NCBI RefSeq assembly: GCF_002939385.1
Contig: NZ_MULI01000015.1
Location: 1-64,000 of the forward strand
Length of the DNA: 64,000 bases
Source of the DNA: Streptomyces sp. MH60
GTDB lineage: Bacteria; Actinomycetota; Actinomycetes; Streptomycetales; Streptomycetaceae
Direction: 5' to 3'
Shown one piece after another: positions 1-8,109 of this stretch; the stretch's first letter is position 1, and each line of letters starts with the position of its first letter. Under the pieces are notes generated by a model. That model did not search any database and was not told the origin of the DNA. It saw only the letters and a list, made by a program, of their open reading frames with translations. The translations under genes and the position numbers were made by a program.

Positions 1-207
1 CAGCTCATCGCGCTGTACGAGCACAAGGTGTTCGTGCAGGGCGCGATCTGGAACATCGACTCCTTCGACCAGTGGGGCGTCGAACTCGGCAAGGTGCTCG
101 CCAAGCGCGTCGAACCCGCCCTCACCGAGGGGGCGGACGTGCCCGGCCTCGATCCGTCCACGGCCGCGCTGGTGGCCGCCTACCGTGAACTGAAGGAAGT
201 GCACTGA
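1..207 (+). CDS. pgi: Glucose-6-phosphate isomerase, C-terminal fragment (cut by window edge)
   Basis: Only the last 68 residues are in the window, read in frame from base 1 to TGA at 205-207. They include the run [26 protein letters not shown], quoted here only by its key words EHKVF, IWNIDSF and DQWGVELGK, which is the strongly conserved C-terminal signature of glucose-6-phosphate isomerase. The lysine of DQWGVELGK is the family's catalytic lysine. The enzyme interconverts glucose-6-phosphate and fructose-6-phosphate in the cytoplasm. The stop codon is one base from the ATG of the following 6-phosphogluconate dehydrogenase, so the two are very likely cotranscribed in a sugar-phosphate operon. 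Confidence 0.95.
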   Translation, partial: QLIALYEHKVFVQGAIWNIDSFDQWGVELGKVLAKRVEPALTEGADVPGLDPSTAALVAAYRELKEVH

Positions 208-208
208 C

Positions 209-1090
209 ATGCAGATCGGTCTCGTTGGTCTCGGCAAGATGGGCGGCAACATGCGCGAGCGGCTGCGCAACGCCGGCCACACCGTCGTCGGATACGACAC
301 CAACCCCGAGCGGGCCGACGTCGACAGCCTGGTGGAGCTGGTCGACCAGCTGGAGCGGCCGCGCGCGGTCTGGGTGATGGTGCCGGCCGGCGGCGCCACC
401 CAGCACGTCATCGACCAGCTGGCGACGCTGCTCAAGCCCGGCGACACCGTCATCGACGGCGGCAACTCCCGCTGGACGGACGACGAGCGGCACGCCGAGG
501 ACCTCGGCAAGCGCGGCATCAACTTCGTCGACGCCGGTGTGTCCGGCGGTGTGTGGGGCCTGAAGAACGGCTACGCCCTGATGGTCGGCGGCGACAAGGA
601 GACCGTCGACGACCTCAAGCCGGTCTTCGACGCGCTCAAGCCGGACGGCCCCTACGGCTACGTCCACGCGGGCAGGGTCGGTGCCGGGCACTTCGCCAAG
701 ATGGTCCACAACGGCATCGAGTACGCCATGATGCAGGCCTACGCCGAGGGCTGGGAACTGCTGGAGAAGGTCGACTCCGTGGACAACGTCCGCGAGGTCT
801 TCCGTTCCTGGCAGGAGGGCACCGTCATCCGGTCCTGGCTCCTCGACCTGGCCGTCAACGCGCTCGACGAGGACCACCACCTGGAGAAGCTGCGCGGGTA
901 CGCGGAGGACTCCGGCGAGGGCCGCTGGACCGTGGAGGCGGCCATCGACAACTCCGTGCCGCTGCCCGCGATCACGGCCTCCCTCTTCGCGCGGTTCGCG
1001 TCCCGGCAGGAGGACTCGCCGCAGATGAAGATGGTCGCCGCGCTGCGCAACCAGTTCGGCGGGCACGCCGTGGAGTCGGCCAAGAAGTAA
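209..1090 (+). CDS. gnd: 6-phosphogluconate dehydrogenase, decarboxylating (short NAD-type)
   Basis: The protein has 293 aa. It opens with a Rossmann motif GLVGLGKMG at residues 4-12 and carries VDGGNSRW, the substrate-binding GGVWGLKNGY region and the KMVHNGIEYAMM catalytic lysine motif, all diagnostic of 6-phosphogluconate dehydrogenase. Known long forms have about 470 aa. The 290-300 aa type, often called YqeC or GndA, usually prefers NAD+. It oxidatively decarboxylates 6-phosphogluconate to ribulose-5-phosphate in the oxidative pentose phosphate pathway. The ATG follows the pgi stop after one base, so translational coupling is likely. The cofactor preference is inferred from length only. 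Confidence 0.95.
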   Translation: MQIGLVGLGKMGGNMRERLRNAGHTVVGYDTNPERADVDSLVELVDQLERPRAVWVMVPAGGATQHVIDQLATLLKPGDTVIDGGNSRWTDDERHAEDLGKRGINFVDAGVSGGVWGLKNGYALMVGGDKETVDDLKPVFDALKPDGPYGYVHAGRVGAGHFAKMVHNGIEYAMMQAYAEGWELLEKVDSVDNVREVFRSWQEGTVIRSWLLDLAVNALDEDHHLEKLRGYAEDSGEGRWTVEAAIDNSVPLPAITASLFARFASRQEDSPQMKMVAALRNQFGGHAVESAKK

Positions 1091-1121
1091 CCGCCGGGAA
1101 GCAGGCGGTCCGCAAAGCGCG

Positions 1122-1151
1122 TTGACGTGATCGGCCGGTTCGGGTCAGAGT
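1122..1151 (+). promoter_or_regulatory. Candidate promoter for the 1161 gene
   Basis: TTGACG at 1122-1127 is followed after 18 bp by CAGAGT at 1146-1151. Transcription would begin within a few bases of the ATG at 1161. The -10 match is weak, so this is only a candidate. It would separate the following gene from the pgi-gnd operon. Confidence 0.3.
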
Positions 1152-1160
1152 CCCTCCCTG

Positions 1161-2651
1161 ATGGAGATCAACGACCTGACACCGGCCGAGTCGCGTCTGT
1201 GGCGGGCGTTCGCCTCGGGCACCGACGTGGACTTCCGCACCCCGGACTCCGCCGCCCCGGACTCCGCCGCCGCGGACCTCGACGACCCCGCCGGGGGCGG
1301 TGCCTGGGGGCCGGAACGGACCGTGCGCGCGCACGTGCTGCGCTCCCTGCTCCTGGACGGCCCCCGGGAGGAGGGCCGGGTCGCCGCGCTCAGCCTGGCC
1401 GGCGCCCGGGTCACCGGACGGCTGGATCTGCAGTACGCGACGGTCGACCATCCCGTGCGGCTGCGGCACTGCCACTTCGACGAGGCACCGAGGTTCTACG
1501 GGGCCCGGCTGCGCGAGCTGAACCTGAGCGAGTCCGTGCTGCCCGGGCTGATCTCCCACGCCGTCCGGGTGGAGGGCGTACTGCGGCTGACCCGGGCCCG
1601 GTTCGGCGGAATGGTGCGGCTCGCGGGTGCGGAGGTCACCGGCAGCCTGTACCTGGAGAGCACCCGCATCGAGGCGCCGGACACCGAGGGGCCGGTGCTC
1701 CAGCTGAACCAGGCGGTGCTCGGCGCCGACCTGTGGGCGCCGGGGCTGCGCGCGGGCGGCGAGGTCCGGCTCACCGGCGCCCGGGTGGCCGGCACGGTCA
1801 ATCTCAACGACGCGGTGCTGGACCGGCCGGGCGGCACCGCCGTCCACGCCGAGACACTCGCGGCCGAGGCCGACGTGCTGATGCGGCGCGCGGACGTCCG
1901 GGGCCGCCTGGAGCTGCGCGGCGCCCGGATACCCGGCCGGCTGGACCTGTCGCACGCCCGGCTGGACAACGCCGGGGACACCGCGCTGCGTGCCAGCAGT
2001 TGCGTGATCGGCGAACTCTGGCTGCGGGAGGGCCCGGTGGTGCGGGGTGCGCTCAATCTGCGCCGCGCCCAGGTGGACGTGCTGTTCCTGCAGCCGGAGG
2101 TGGTGCCGGCCTGGGTCCAGCTCAACGACCTCACCTACACCTCGCTCATCCCGCACGAGCCCGCCGAGCGGCGGCTGCCGATGCTGGAGAAGGGCGACAG
2201 CTACCTCCCCTTCACTTATGAGCAGTTGACCGCCGCCTACCGGCGGATCGGCGACGACGACGCGGCCCGCCTCGTCCAGCTCGCCAAGCAGCGGCGGCGC
2301 CGGCGCACCCTGCCCTGGTACGGCCGCCTGTGGGGGCATCTCCAGGACATCGCGGTCGGGTACGGCTTCCGTCCGCTGCGCGCGGGCGGCTGGCTGCTGT
2401 CGCTGCTGGCGGTCGGCTCGGTCGCGTACGGGCTGCACCATCCGCCGCCGCTCAAGCCGGAGGAGGCCCCCGGCTTCGACCCGGTCTTCTACACCCTCGA
2501 CCTGCTGCTGCCGGTGATCTCCTTCGGCCAGGAGAACGCGTTCTCGCCCGAGGGCGGGTACCAGACGCTCTCCTACGTCCTGATCATCACCGGCTGGATC
2601 CTGGCCACGACGGTGATCACCGGCCTGACCCGCACGGTCAGCCGCCAGTGA
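1161..2651 (+). CDS. Beta-helix repeat membrane protein of unknown function
   Basis: The protein has 496 aa. Residues about 65-330 are built from short repeating units such as LNLSESVLPG, VRLAGAEVTGSLYL and LELRGARIPGRLDLSHARLD, the pattern of a right-handed beta-helix (pentapeptide or bactofilin-like). The C-terminal quarter is basic (KQRRRRRTLPWYGRL) and then has two or three hydrophobic segments, one near 415-430 and one at the extreme C-terminus (LSYVLIITGWILATTVITGL). It is therefore probably a cytoplasmic beta-helix anchored to the membrane. Streptomyces homologues are often labelled membrane-associated oxidoreductase, but I see no cofactor motif that supports this. The ATG at 1161 was chosen because a candidate promoter ends just upstream. 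Confidence 0.85.
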   Translation: MEINDLTPAESRLWRAFASGTDVDFRTPDSAAPDSAAADLDDPAGGGAWGPERTVRAHVLRSLLLDGPREEGRVAALSLAGARVTGRLDLQYATVDHPVRLRHCHFDEAPRFYGARLRELNLSESVLPGLISHAVRVEGVLRLTRARFGGMVRLAGAEVTGSLYLESTRIEAPDTEGPVLQLNQAVLGADLWAPGLRAGGEVRLTGARVAGTVNLNDAVLDRPGGTAVHAETLAAEADVLMRRADVRGRLELRGARIPGRLDLSHARLDNAGDTALRASSCVIGELWLREGPVVRGALNLRRAQVDVLFLQPEVVPAWVQLNDLTYTSLIPHEPAERRLPMLEKGDSYLPFTYEQLTAAYRRIGDDDAARLVQLAKQRRRRRTLPWYGRLWGHLQDIAVGYGFRPLRAGGWLLSLLAVGSVAYGLHHPPPLKPEEAPGFDPVFYTLDLLLPVISFGQENAFSPEGGYQTLSYVLIITGWILATTVITGLTRTVSRQ

Positions 2652-2736
2652 GGATCTTCGGATCGGGGCCGGGCGTTCCGGGGAGGCGTGAACGGGGTAT
2701 GCCGGACGCGTCCCGGACGAACGATCAAGGAGAACG

Positions 2737-3972
2737 ATGGCGATGCCACCCCTGCGGCAGGAGGTCGACGCGGGTGCGGCCGGGCTGGACCCCGCGGCGC
2801 TGGACCGGCTCGACCTGCACTTCGCCCGGCAGGTCGACGAGGGCCGGCTGCCCGGGTTCCTGGTGGCCGTCGCGCGCGGCGGCCGCGTCGCCCATCTGAC
2901 GGTGCACGGGCTGCGGGACGTCGCGGCCGGGCTTCCGGTGACGGCCGACACGCTGTGGCGGATCTACTCCATGACCAAGCCGGTCACGTCCGTGGCCGTG
3001 CTGACCCTGGTGGAGGAGGGCCGGCTGGCGCTGGAGGACCCCGTGGACCGGTACCTGCCGGCCTTCGCCGAGCCGCGGGTGTACGTCGCAGGGACCGGGG
3101 CCGACGTCGTCACCCGGCCGGCCGCCGGTCCGGTGCGCGTCCGGCACCTGATGACCCACACCGCGGGGCTGACGTTCGGCTTCTACCGCACCCACCCCGT
3201 CGACGCGCTGTACCGGGCGGCCGGTGTGGAGTCCTCGGTGCGGCCGGGCGCGGACCTGGCCGAGACGGTCGACCTGTACGCGAGCCTGCCCCTCCAGTTC
3301 GAACCGGGCACCCAGTGGAACTACTCGGTGGCCAGCAACGTACTGGGGCGGCTCGTCGAGGTGGTGTCCGGGCAGCCCCTCGACGTGTTCTGCGCCGAGC
3401 GGATCTTCGGACCGCTGGGCATGACGGACACCGGGTTCCACGTCACCGACGCACAGGCGGGCCGCCTGGCCGAGCTGTACGGCGAGACGGAGGACGGCGG
3501 CATCACACCGGTCCCCGGGCTGCCGCTGCGGGGCCGGCCGCGGTTCCTGTCGGGCAGCGGCGGCCTGGTCTCGTCCGCGTACGACGTGCACCGCTTCGCG
3601 GAGCTGCTGCGCCGCCGCGGCGAACTCGACGGGGTCCGGCTGCTCGCCCCGGCGACGGTGGACCTCATGACCCGCAACCACCTCCCGGGCGGCGCCGACC
3701 TGCGTTCCTTCGGCAGCCGCCCGGCGCACGACGAGCCCGGCAACGACGGCGTCGGCTTCGGCCTCGGCGTCTCCGTGGTGACCGACCCGAGCCGCACCCG
3801 GTCGCCCTCCGGGCTCGGCACGTACGGCTGGAGCGGAGTGGCGACGACCACCTTCTGGGTCGACCCGGGCCGTGGACTGACGGTGCAGTTCATGACCCAG
3901 GTGCGGCCGAGGTCCTCGCACACGGTCTACCCGGACCTGAAGCGGCTGGTGCACGACGCCGTCGCGGACTGA
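2737..3972 (+). CDS. Serine hydrolase, class C beta-lactamase / family VIII esterase type
   Basis: The protein has 411 aa. The nucleophile motif SxxK is SMTK at residue 78 (IYSMTKPVTS). The tyrosine motif is WNYSVASN near residue 196, which reads Y-S-V instead of the Y-x-N of true class C beta-lactamases. That variant is usual in family VIII carboxylesterases such as EstB. No signal peptide is visible, so it should act in the cytoplasm on an ester or amide substrate that I cannot identify. The ATG at 2737 is preceded by AAGGAG at 2728-2733. The gene stands alone and ends at a hairpin facing the convergent GTP cyclohydrolase gene. Confidence 0.9.
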   Translation: MAMPPLRQEVDAGAAGLDPAALDRLDLHFARQVDEGRLPGFLVAVARGGRVAHLTVHGLRDVAAGLPVTADTLWRIYSMTKPVTSVAVLTLVEEGRLALEDPVDRYLPAFAEPRVYVAGTGADVVTRPAAGPVRVRHLMTHTAGLTFGFYRTHPVDALYRAAGVESSVRPGADLAETVDLYASLPLQFEPGTQWNYSVASNVLGRLVEVVSGQPLDVFCAERIFGPLGMTDTGFHVTDAQAGRLAELYGETEDGGITPVPGLPLRGRPRFLSGSGGLVSSAYDVHRFAELLRRRGELDGVRLLAPATVDLMTRNHLPGGADLRSFGSRPAHDEPGNDGVGFGLGVSVVTDPSRTRSPSGLGTYGWSGVATTTFWVDPGRGLTVQFMTQVRPRSSHTVYPDLKRLVHDAVAD

Positions 3973-3973
3973 T

Positions 3974-3992
3974 CCGGGCCGGCCGGGCCCGG
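3974..3992. terminator. GC hairpin between convergent genes
   Basis: CCGGGCC at 3974-3980 and GGCCCGG at 3986-3992 form a perfect 7-bp stem with a 5-nt loop. It lies between the stop of the esterase-like gene and the stop of the convergent GTP cyclohydrolase gene, where it could end transcription from both sides. No T-tract follows, which is usual for Streptomyces hairpins. Confidence 0.5.
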
Positions 3993-4002
3993 CGCCGCGC
4001 GC

Positions 4003-4665
4003 TCAGGACGACACGTGCGCCATGGCGTCCAGGTGGGGCAGGTGGTGGTCGAGCCGTTCCCGCTTGGTGCGCAGATAGGTGATGTTCGACTCGCACGGCG
4101 GTATCAGCAGCGGCACCTGCTCGGCGACCTCGATGCCGTGCCGCACCAACGCCTCCCGCTTGCGCGGGTTGTTGGACATCAGCCGTACCGACCGCACGCC
4201 GAGGTCGTCGAGGATGCGGGCGGCGACGCCGTAGTCCCGGGCGTCCACGGGCAGGCCGAGGGCGAGGTTCGCCTCCACCGTGTCCAGGCCCTCCGCCTGC
4301 AACGCCATCGCGCGCAGCTTGGCGAGCAGACCGATGCCGCGCCCCTCGTGGCCGCGCAGGTAGACCACGACCCCGCTGCCCGCGTCGGCCACCTGCCGCA
4401 GCGCGGAGGCGAGTTGGGCGCCGCACTCGCAGTGCTGGGAGCCGAAGGCGTCGCCGGTCAGGCACTCCGAGTGGAGCCGGGTGAGGACGCCTTCGGCGCC
4501 CGGGTCGCCGTGGACGAGGGCCACTTGCTCGTCGCCGCGTTCGTGGTCGAGATAGCCGTACGCCCGGAATTTCCCGTAGACGGTCGGCAGTGGTGTCACC
4601 ACGATCCGCTCCACGTCCGTGCGCTGGGATGCCTTCTTGCCGAGTACACCGACTTTTTCTGTCAT
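4003..4665 (-). CDS. ribA: GTP cyclohydrolase II paralogue, predicted FAPy-forming type (Met120)
   Basis: The protein has 220 aa and matches GTP cyclohydrolase II throughout. The zinc ligands are Cys68, Cys79 and Cys81 ([10 protein letters not shown]...HCECG). The catalytic region [11 protein letters not shown] and the Arg/Asn-rich LMSNNPRK segment are intact. The residue equivalent to the conserved Tyr of IRAYALQ in E. coli RibA is Met120 here (LRAMALQ). From memory, S. coelicolor SCO6655 has Met120 and releases the formamidopyrimidine nucleotide instead of completing deformylation. I infer the same product here. The start is the ATG at 4665, with GAGGA about 10 nt upstream. A longer frame to 4731 would overlap the divergent gene. 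The creatininase-family neighbour is the likely next enzyme. Confidence 0.9.
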   Translation of the reverse strand: MTEKVGVLGKKASQRTDVERIVVTPLPTVYGKFRAYGYLDHERGDEQVALVHGDPGAEGVLTRLHSECLTGDAFGSQHCECGAQLASALRQVADAGSGVVVYLRGHEGRGIGLLAKLRAMALQAEGLDTVEANLALGLPVDARDYGVAARILDDLGVRSVRLMSNNPRKREALVRHGIEVAEQVPLLIPPCESNITYLRTKRERLDHHLPHLDAMAHVSS

Positions 4666-4685
4666 GATTTTCGCGTTCCTCAACA

Positions 4686-4697
4686 GATTGCTCAATC
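4686..4697. promoter_or_regulatory. Small palindrome between divergent genes
   Basis: GATTGCTCAATC is a perfect 5-2-5 inverted repeat in the roughly 50-bp gap between the GTP cyclohydrolase start at 4665 and the deformylase candidate start at 4719. Its place suggests an operator shared by both promoters. It is short and could be chance. Confidence 0.25.
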
Positions 4698-4718
4698 GAG
4701 ATGAAGGGCCGTGCGGAA

Positions 4719-5465
4719 ATGGATGTTTCACTGGTGCCGGCGGACACGAGCGAAGACGTGCGCGCCCGCGGCGCCCAGGTCGCGGTGCTGCCGGTCGGGA
4801 GTTACGAGCAGCACGGCCCGTACCTTCCGCTGGCGACCGACACCCTCGTCGCGTGCGCCGTCGCCCGCGAGCTGGCCGGCGCGTATCCGGTGCACCTGCT
4901 GCCGCCGGTCACGATCGGCTGCTCGCACGAGCACGCCAACTGGCCCGGCACCGTCAGCGTCTCCGCCGTGACCCTGCACGCGGTGGTGCGGGACATAGCG
5001 GACTCGCTGCGCCGCTCGGGTGTCGAGGCCCTGGTCGTGGTCAACGGGCACGGCGGCAACTACGTGCTGGGCAACGTCGTCCAGGAGTCCTCCGCGCGCG
5101 GTGAGCGGATGGCGCTGTTCCCGGCCGCCGAGGACTGGGAGACGGCGCGGCAGCGGGCGGGGGTGGCCACCTCGCTGCTCACCGACATGCACGCGGGGGA
5201 AATCGAGACCTCCATTCTTCTGCACGCGCACCCCGAATTGGTACGGCCCGGTTACGAGGCCGCCGATTTCGTCGCGGACGACCGGCGTCATCTGCTCTCC
5301 CTCGGTATGTCCGCCTATACCGCTTCCGGTGTCATCGGGCGTCCTTCACTGGGATCGGCGGAAAAGGGGAAGGAACTGCTGGCGGGCCTCGCGGATTCCT
5401 TCGCGGAATGTTTCGCGCTGCTGACGGCGGTGAAGGTCACCGTGTCCGACGAGGAGCGCGGGTAA
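4719..5465 (+). CDS. Creatininase-family amidohydrolase, candidate FAPy deformylase
   Basis: The protein has 248 aa. All metal-binding motifs of the creatininase fold are present: [16 protein letters not shown] (Glu, His, Asp), VNGHGGN and the glutamate of HAGEIETS. Members include creatininase, MftE and the archaeal formamide hydrolase ArfB, which removes the formyl group from FAPy in archaeal riboflavin and F420 synthesis. It is divergent from the GTP cyclohydrolase that should make FAPy, so deformylation of that product is the best guess. The ATG at 4719 was preferred over 4701 because GAAGGG precedes it. The last 151 bp overlap the 3' end of the convergent flippase-like gene. Confidence 0.85.
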   Translation: MDVSLVPADTSEDVRARGAQVAVLPVGSYEQHGPYLPLATDTLVACAVARELAGAYPVHLLPPVTIGCSHEHANWPGTVSVSAVTLHAVVRDIADSLRRSGVEALVVVNGHGGNYVLGNVVQESSARGERMALFPAAEDWETARQRAGVATSLLTDMHAGEIETSILLHAHPELVRPGYEAADFVADDRRHLLSLGMSAYTASGVIGRPSLGSAEKGKELLAGLADSFAECFALLTAVKVTVSDEERG

Positions 5466-6544
5466 CGCGCGGTGCGCCGGCGGGCGACGAGGACGACGGC
5501 ACCGGGCAGGCTCGCCACGAGGCTGAGCACGCCGTACACCACCGCCGTGCCCAGCCCGGTGCCCGCGCCCAGCCCCGCCGCGCCGAACGCCCAGGCGGTG
5601 ACGCCCTCCCGGGGGCCCCAGCCGCCGACGTTCAGCGGCAGTCCCATGGCGAGCAGCGCCAGAACGGCCAGCGGGGTGAGCGCGGCGAGGGAGGCCGCGC
5701 TGCCGGCGACCCGGGCGGCGAGCACGAACATGGTGAGGTGCCCGGCGAGCACGATGCCGGAGGAGAGGGCGACCCCCGGCAGGTTCCGCCGGGACAGCAG
5801 CCCGGCCCGCGCCTCACCGAGCGCCGCCCGCAGGGCCGGCGCCCGCAGGGCCGGCGCCCGGCGTGCGGGCGTTCGGCGTGCGGGCGTCCGGCGTGCGGGC
5901 GTCCGGCGTGCGGGCGTCCGGCGTGCGGGCGTCCGGTTCATGCGCAGGGCGAGGGCGACGGCGAGCACTCCGGCCAGGGCGAGGGCCGCGGGCGGTGCGA
6001 CCCGCCGGGCCTCGGCGAGCACCGGGGACGGCATGGTGAGCAGTACGGCGACCGCGACCCCGATCAGCGCGAGCTGCCCCGCGACCCGTTCGAGGACGAC
6101 GGCGCGCACGCCGCGCCCCAGGTCTCCGGCGCTCCGCCCGTGCCGCACCGCGCGGTGCACGTCACCGAGGACGCCGCCGGGCAGGGCCGCGTTGAGGAAC
6201 AGGGCGCGGTAGTAGTCGGCGACGGCCGCCACGAACGGCAGCCGGATGCGCAGGCCCCGGGCCACCAGGGCCCAGCGCCAGGCGCTGAAGACCGTGGTGA
6301 CCAGCCCGATCCCGAGGGCCGCCAGCACCGCGGCCCCGTCGATCCGGCGGAGCCCGTCCAGGAAGGCGCCGGTCCCCAGCCGCCACAGGAGCACGGCGAG
6401 GACGGCGGTGCCGGCGAGGGTGCCGAGGTGGGTGCGAAGGGCGCGGCGGCGTGGAGTCCGGGCGCCGACGGGAGTGTCCGGGCGCGGCGGCAGCAGCTCC
6501 CGCGCCGGTACGGCCGGTGCCGTCGGCGGCGTCGGTGCGCTCAC
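5315..6544 (-). CDS. Flippase-like integral membrane protein (LPG synthase TM / UPF0104 type)
   Basis: The protein has 409 aa and about eight hydrophobic segments. The conserved family stretches are WRWALVARGL, DYYRALFLNAALPGGVLGDVHRA and GGWGPREGVTAWAFGAAGLG, typical of the lysylphosphatidylglycerol-synthase transmembrane domain, whose members are thought to flip lipids or lipid-linked sugars. The start is GTG at 6544 inside GTGA, overlapping the methyltransferase stop by 4 bp. A cytoplasmic or periplasmic loop is expanded by five 15-bp repeats encoding TPARR-like units. The hydrophilic Ser-rich C-terminus runs 151 bp into the convergent creatininase-family gene, which is unusual, and the true end may differ in relatives. 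A role in moving the cluster product is inferred from context. Confidence 0.8.
   Translation of the reverse strand: MSAPTPPTAPAVPARELLPPRPDTPVGARTPRRRALRTHLGTLAGTAVLAVLLWRLGTGAFLDGLRRIDGAAVLAALGIGLVTTVFSAWRWALVARGLRIRLPFVAAVADYYRALFLNAALPGGVLGDVHRAVRHGRSAGDLGRGVRAVVLERVAGQLALIGVAVAVLLTMPSPVLAEARRVAPPAALALAGVLAVALALRMNRTPARRTPARRTPARRTPARRTPARRAPALRAPALRAALGEARAGLLSRRNLPGVALSSGIVLAGHLTMFVLAARVAGSAASLAALTPLAVLALLAMGLPLNVGGWGPREGVTAWAFGAAGLGAGTGLGTAVVYGVLSLVASLPGAVVLVARRRTARYPRSSSDTVTFTAVSSAKHSAKESARPASSSFPFSADPSEGRPMTPEAV
5861..5935. repeat. 15-bp tandem repeat inside the flippase-like gene
   Basis: Five consecutive units of GCGTGCGGGCGTCCG occur, the first with one mismatch. They are preceded from about 5830 by two related 15-mers, GCAGGGCCGGCGCCC. 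The unit length keeps the frame and encodes repeated five-residue blocks (T-P-A-R-R) in a loop between membrane segments. The copy number probably varies between strains. Confidence 0.9.
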
Positions 6545-8109
6545 GGGGCCCCGCCCGTCGGCCGGCACAGCGCCAGCAGGTCGGTGTGGTGGACGACCAC
6601 GCGCAACTCCCCGGCCGCACAGGCCGCGAGGCGCTCGTCCAGGTACCGGTCGGCCCGCTCCCGCAGTTCCGGGCGCTGTTCGACGGCCGCACCGACCCAG
6701 CCCCGCAGCCACTGGGCGGTGAGCCCGGCCTCGTCGGGACCGAGCCGCCAAGGACTGGGGTGCGCCCGTACGGCGGCGCCGTGCCCGGCGAAGACCTCGG
6801 CCGCCACGTCGACCGCGTCCGGGCCGAGCATGCCGGTACGCCGCTGGTGGTCGTTGAAGGCACCGGCGATCTCGGCGTCCAGCGGGTGTGCCGGGGTGAG
6901 GTCGACGCGTCCGGCGACGGAGAGGGTCAGCAGCGCCGGGCAACCGGCGGCGGCACAGGCGGCGGCGAGGGCGCCGACCTCCTCGGCGGTGAGGACGTCG
7001 AGCAGCGCGGACGCCGTCACCAGCGCGGCGCCGGTCAGGGCGTCCGGGGTGAGGCGGGCGAGGTCCCCGCGCCGCGTCTCGACGGTGACACGGCTGCCGT
7101 CGGCGGCGGTGCGCGGGGCGGCGACGGCCGCGAAGTGCAGCAGGTAGGGGTCCCGGTCGTGCAGCACCCAGTGCTGGGCGCCGTCCAGCAGCGGGGCGAG
7201 CCAGCGCCCCATCGACCCGGTGCCGCAGCCCACGTCGTGCACCACCAGCCCGTCCGCCCGCCCCGGCAGATCGGCGAGCCTGGCCCGCAACGGGCCGAGC
7301 AGGTCGTGCGCGCGGGCGGCGGCGTCGGCGGGCTCGCGCAGGCGCAGCCACTCGGGGGCGTAGCGCGGGGGGTCGTCGGGGTGCTCGGGGGCCGGGGCTC
7401 CGCGCAGGCGGACGGTGGCCCCCTCGGTGGCGGGCCGCCCGTGACCGTCATGCCACGACGCCGTACGACCGTCCGCAAGCGGTCGGACGGCAGACCGCTC
7501 GGCCGGGGCCGCCGTCCGCAGGGCGGGATCGTCCGACCGCCGCGCGGCGCGGTGACCGGCGCCGCCCACGGGCCGTTCGGTGCGCCGAACCGCCCGATCC
7601 TCACCCGACCCATCCCCGACGTCGGGCGCGGACCGCTCGACAGGACCCACGGCCACCCGACGCGCCCGGCCCGCACCGGAGACGGCGGCGCCTGCCGAGT
7701 CGAGAGCGCCCGACCCTCGTGCGGCGCGGTGACCGGCGCCGCCCTCGGACCACTCCGCACGCCGAACCTCACCCGACCCATCCCCGACGTCGGGCGCGGA
7801 CCGCTCGACAGGACCCACGGCCACCCGACGCGCCCGGCCCGCACCGGAGACGGCGGCGCCTGCCGAGTCGAGAGCGCCCGACCCTCGTGCGGCGCGGTGA
7901 CCGGCGCCGCCCTCGGACCACTCCGCACGCCGAACCTCACCCGACTCGCCCCCGGCGTCGGGAGCGGGCCGCTCGACAGGGGCTGCGGCAGCCCGGTGGG
8001 CCACGCTCGCACCAGGGACGGCGGCGTCCACGGTGTCGGGCGGGTCCTCGGGGCCCGGCCGGGCCGGGAGGGCGTCCGCGGCCGGTGCGGGGGGCTTCCT
8101 CGCGTTCAT
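6541..8109 (-). CDS. Class I SAM-dependent methyltransferase with a repeat-expanded N-terminus
   Basis: The protein has 522 aa. The methyltransferase core starts near residue 285 with LVVHDVGCGTGSMGRWL (motif I, Gly-rich SAM loop) followed by HWVLHDRDPYLL (acidic motif II). The preceding region is rich in Ala, Gly, Arg and Glu and contains two identical 56-residue blocks plus partial copies, not found in usual methyltransferases of about 270 aa. The start is ATG at 8109 within ATGA, overlapping the glycosyltransferase stop at 8106. The stop overlaps the next gene by GTGA. Four-base coupling on both sides indicates a tightly cotranslated operon. The substrate is unknown. I infer it acts on the product of this cluster. 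Confidence 0.8.
   Translation of the reverse strand: MNARKPPAPAADALPARPGPEDPPDTVDAAVPGASVAHRAAAAPVERPAPDAGGESGEVRRAEWSEGGAGHRAARGSGALDSAGAAVSGAGRARRVAVGPVERSAPDVGDGSGEVRRAEWSEGGAGHRAARGSGALDSAGAAVSGAGRARRVAVGPVERSAPDVGDGSGEDRAVRRTERPVGGAGHRAARRSDDPALRTAAPAERSAVRPLADGRTASWHDGHGRPATEGATVRLRGAPAPEHPDDPPRYAPEWLRLREPADAAARAHDLLGPLRARLADLPGRADGLVVHDVGCGTGSMGRWLAPLLDGAQHWVLHDRDPYLLHFAAVAAPRTAADGSRVTVETRRGDLARLTPDALTGAALVTASALLDVLTAEEVGALAAACAAAGCPALLTLSVAGRVDLTPAHPLDAEIAGAFNDHQRRTGMLGPDAVDVAAEVFAGHGAAVRAHPSPWRLGPDEAGLTAQWLRGWVGAAVEQRPELRERADRYLDERLAACAAGELRVVVHHTDLLALCRPTGGAP
7601..7936. repeat. 168-bp tandem duplication inside the methyltransferase gene
   Basis: Two copies of a 168-bp unit, 7601-7768 and 7769-7936, appear identical over their length. 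Weaker related sequence lies on both sides, for example GCGGCGCGGTGACCGGCGCC near 7546-7565. The period is 56 codons, so the repeat stays in frame and lengthens the protein's N-terminal linker. Confidence 0.9.

Noticed and set aside
972..2951. Long minus-strand frame opposite the beta-helix and gnd genes
   Set aside because: No family resemblance. It is the antisense of well-supported plus-strand genes.
4701..4718. Upstream ATG start of the creatininase-family gene
   Set aside because: No ribosome-binding site is before 4701, while GAAGGG precedes ATG 4719.
5315..7351. Single long protein combining the flippase and the region upstream of it
   Set aside because: The extra N-terminal part is another frame of the methyltransferase gene. 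The real start is the GTG at 6544.
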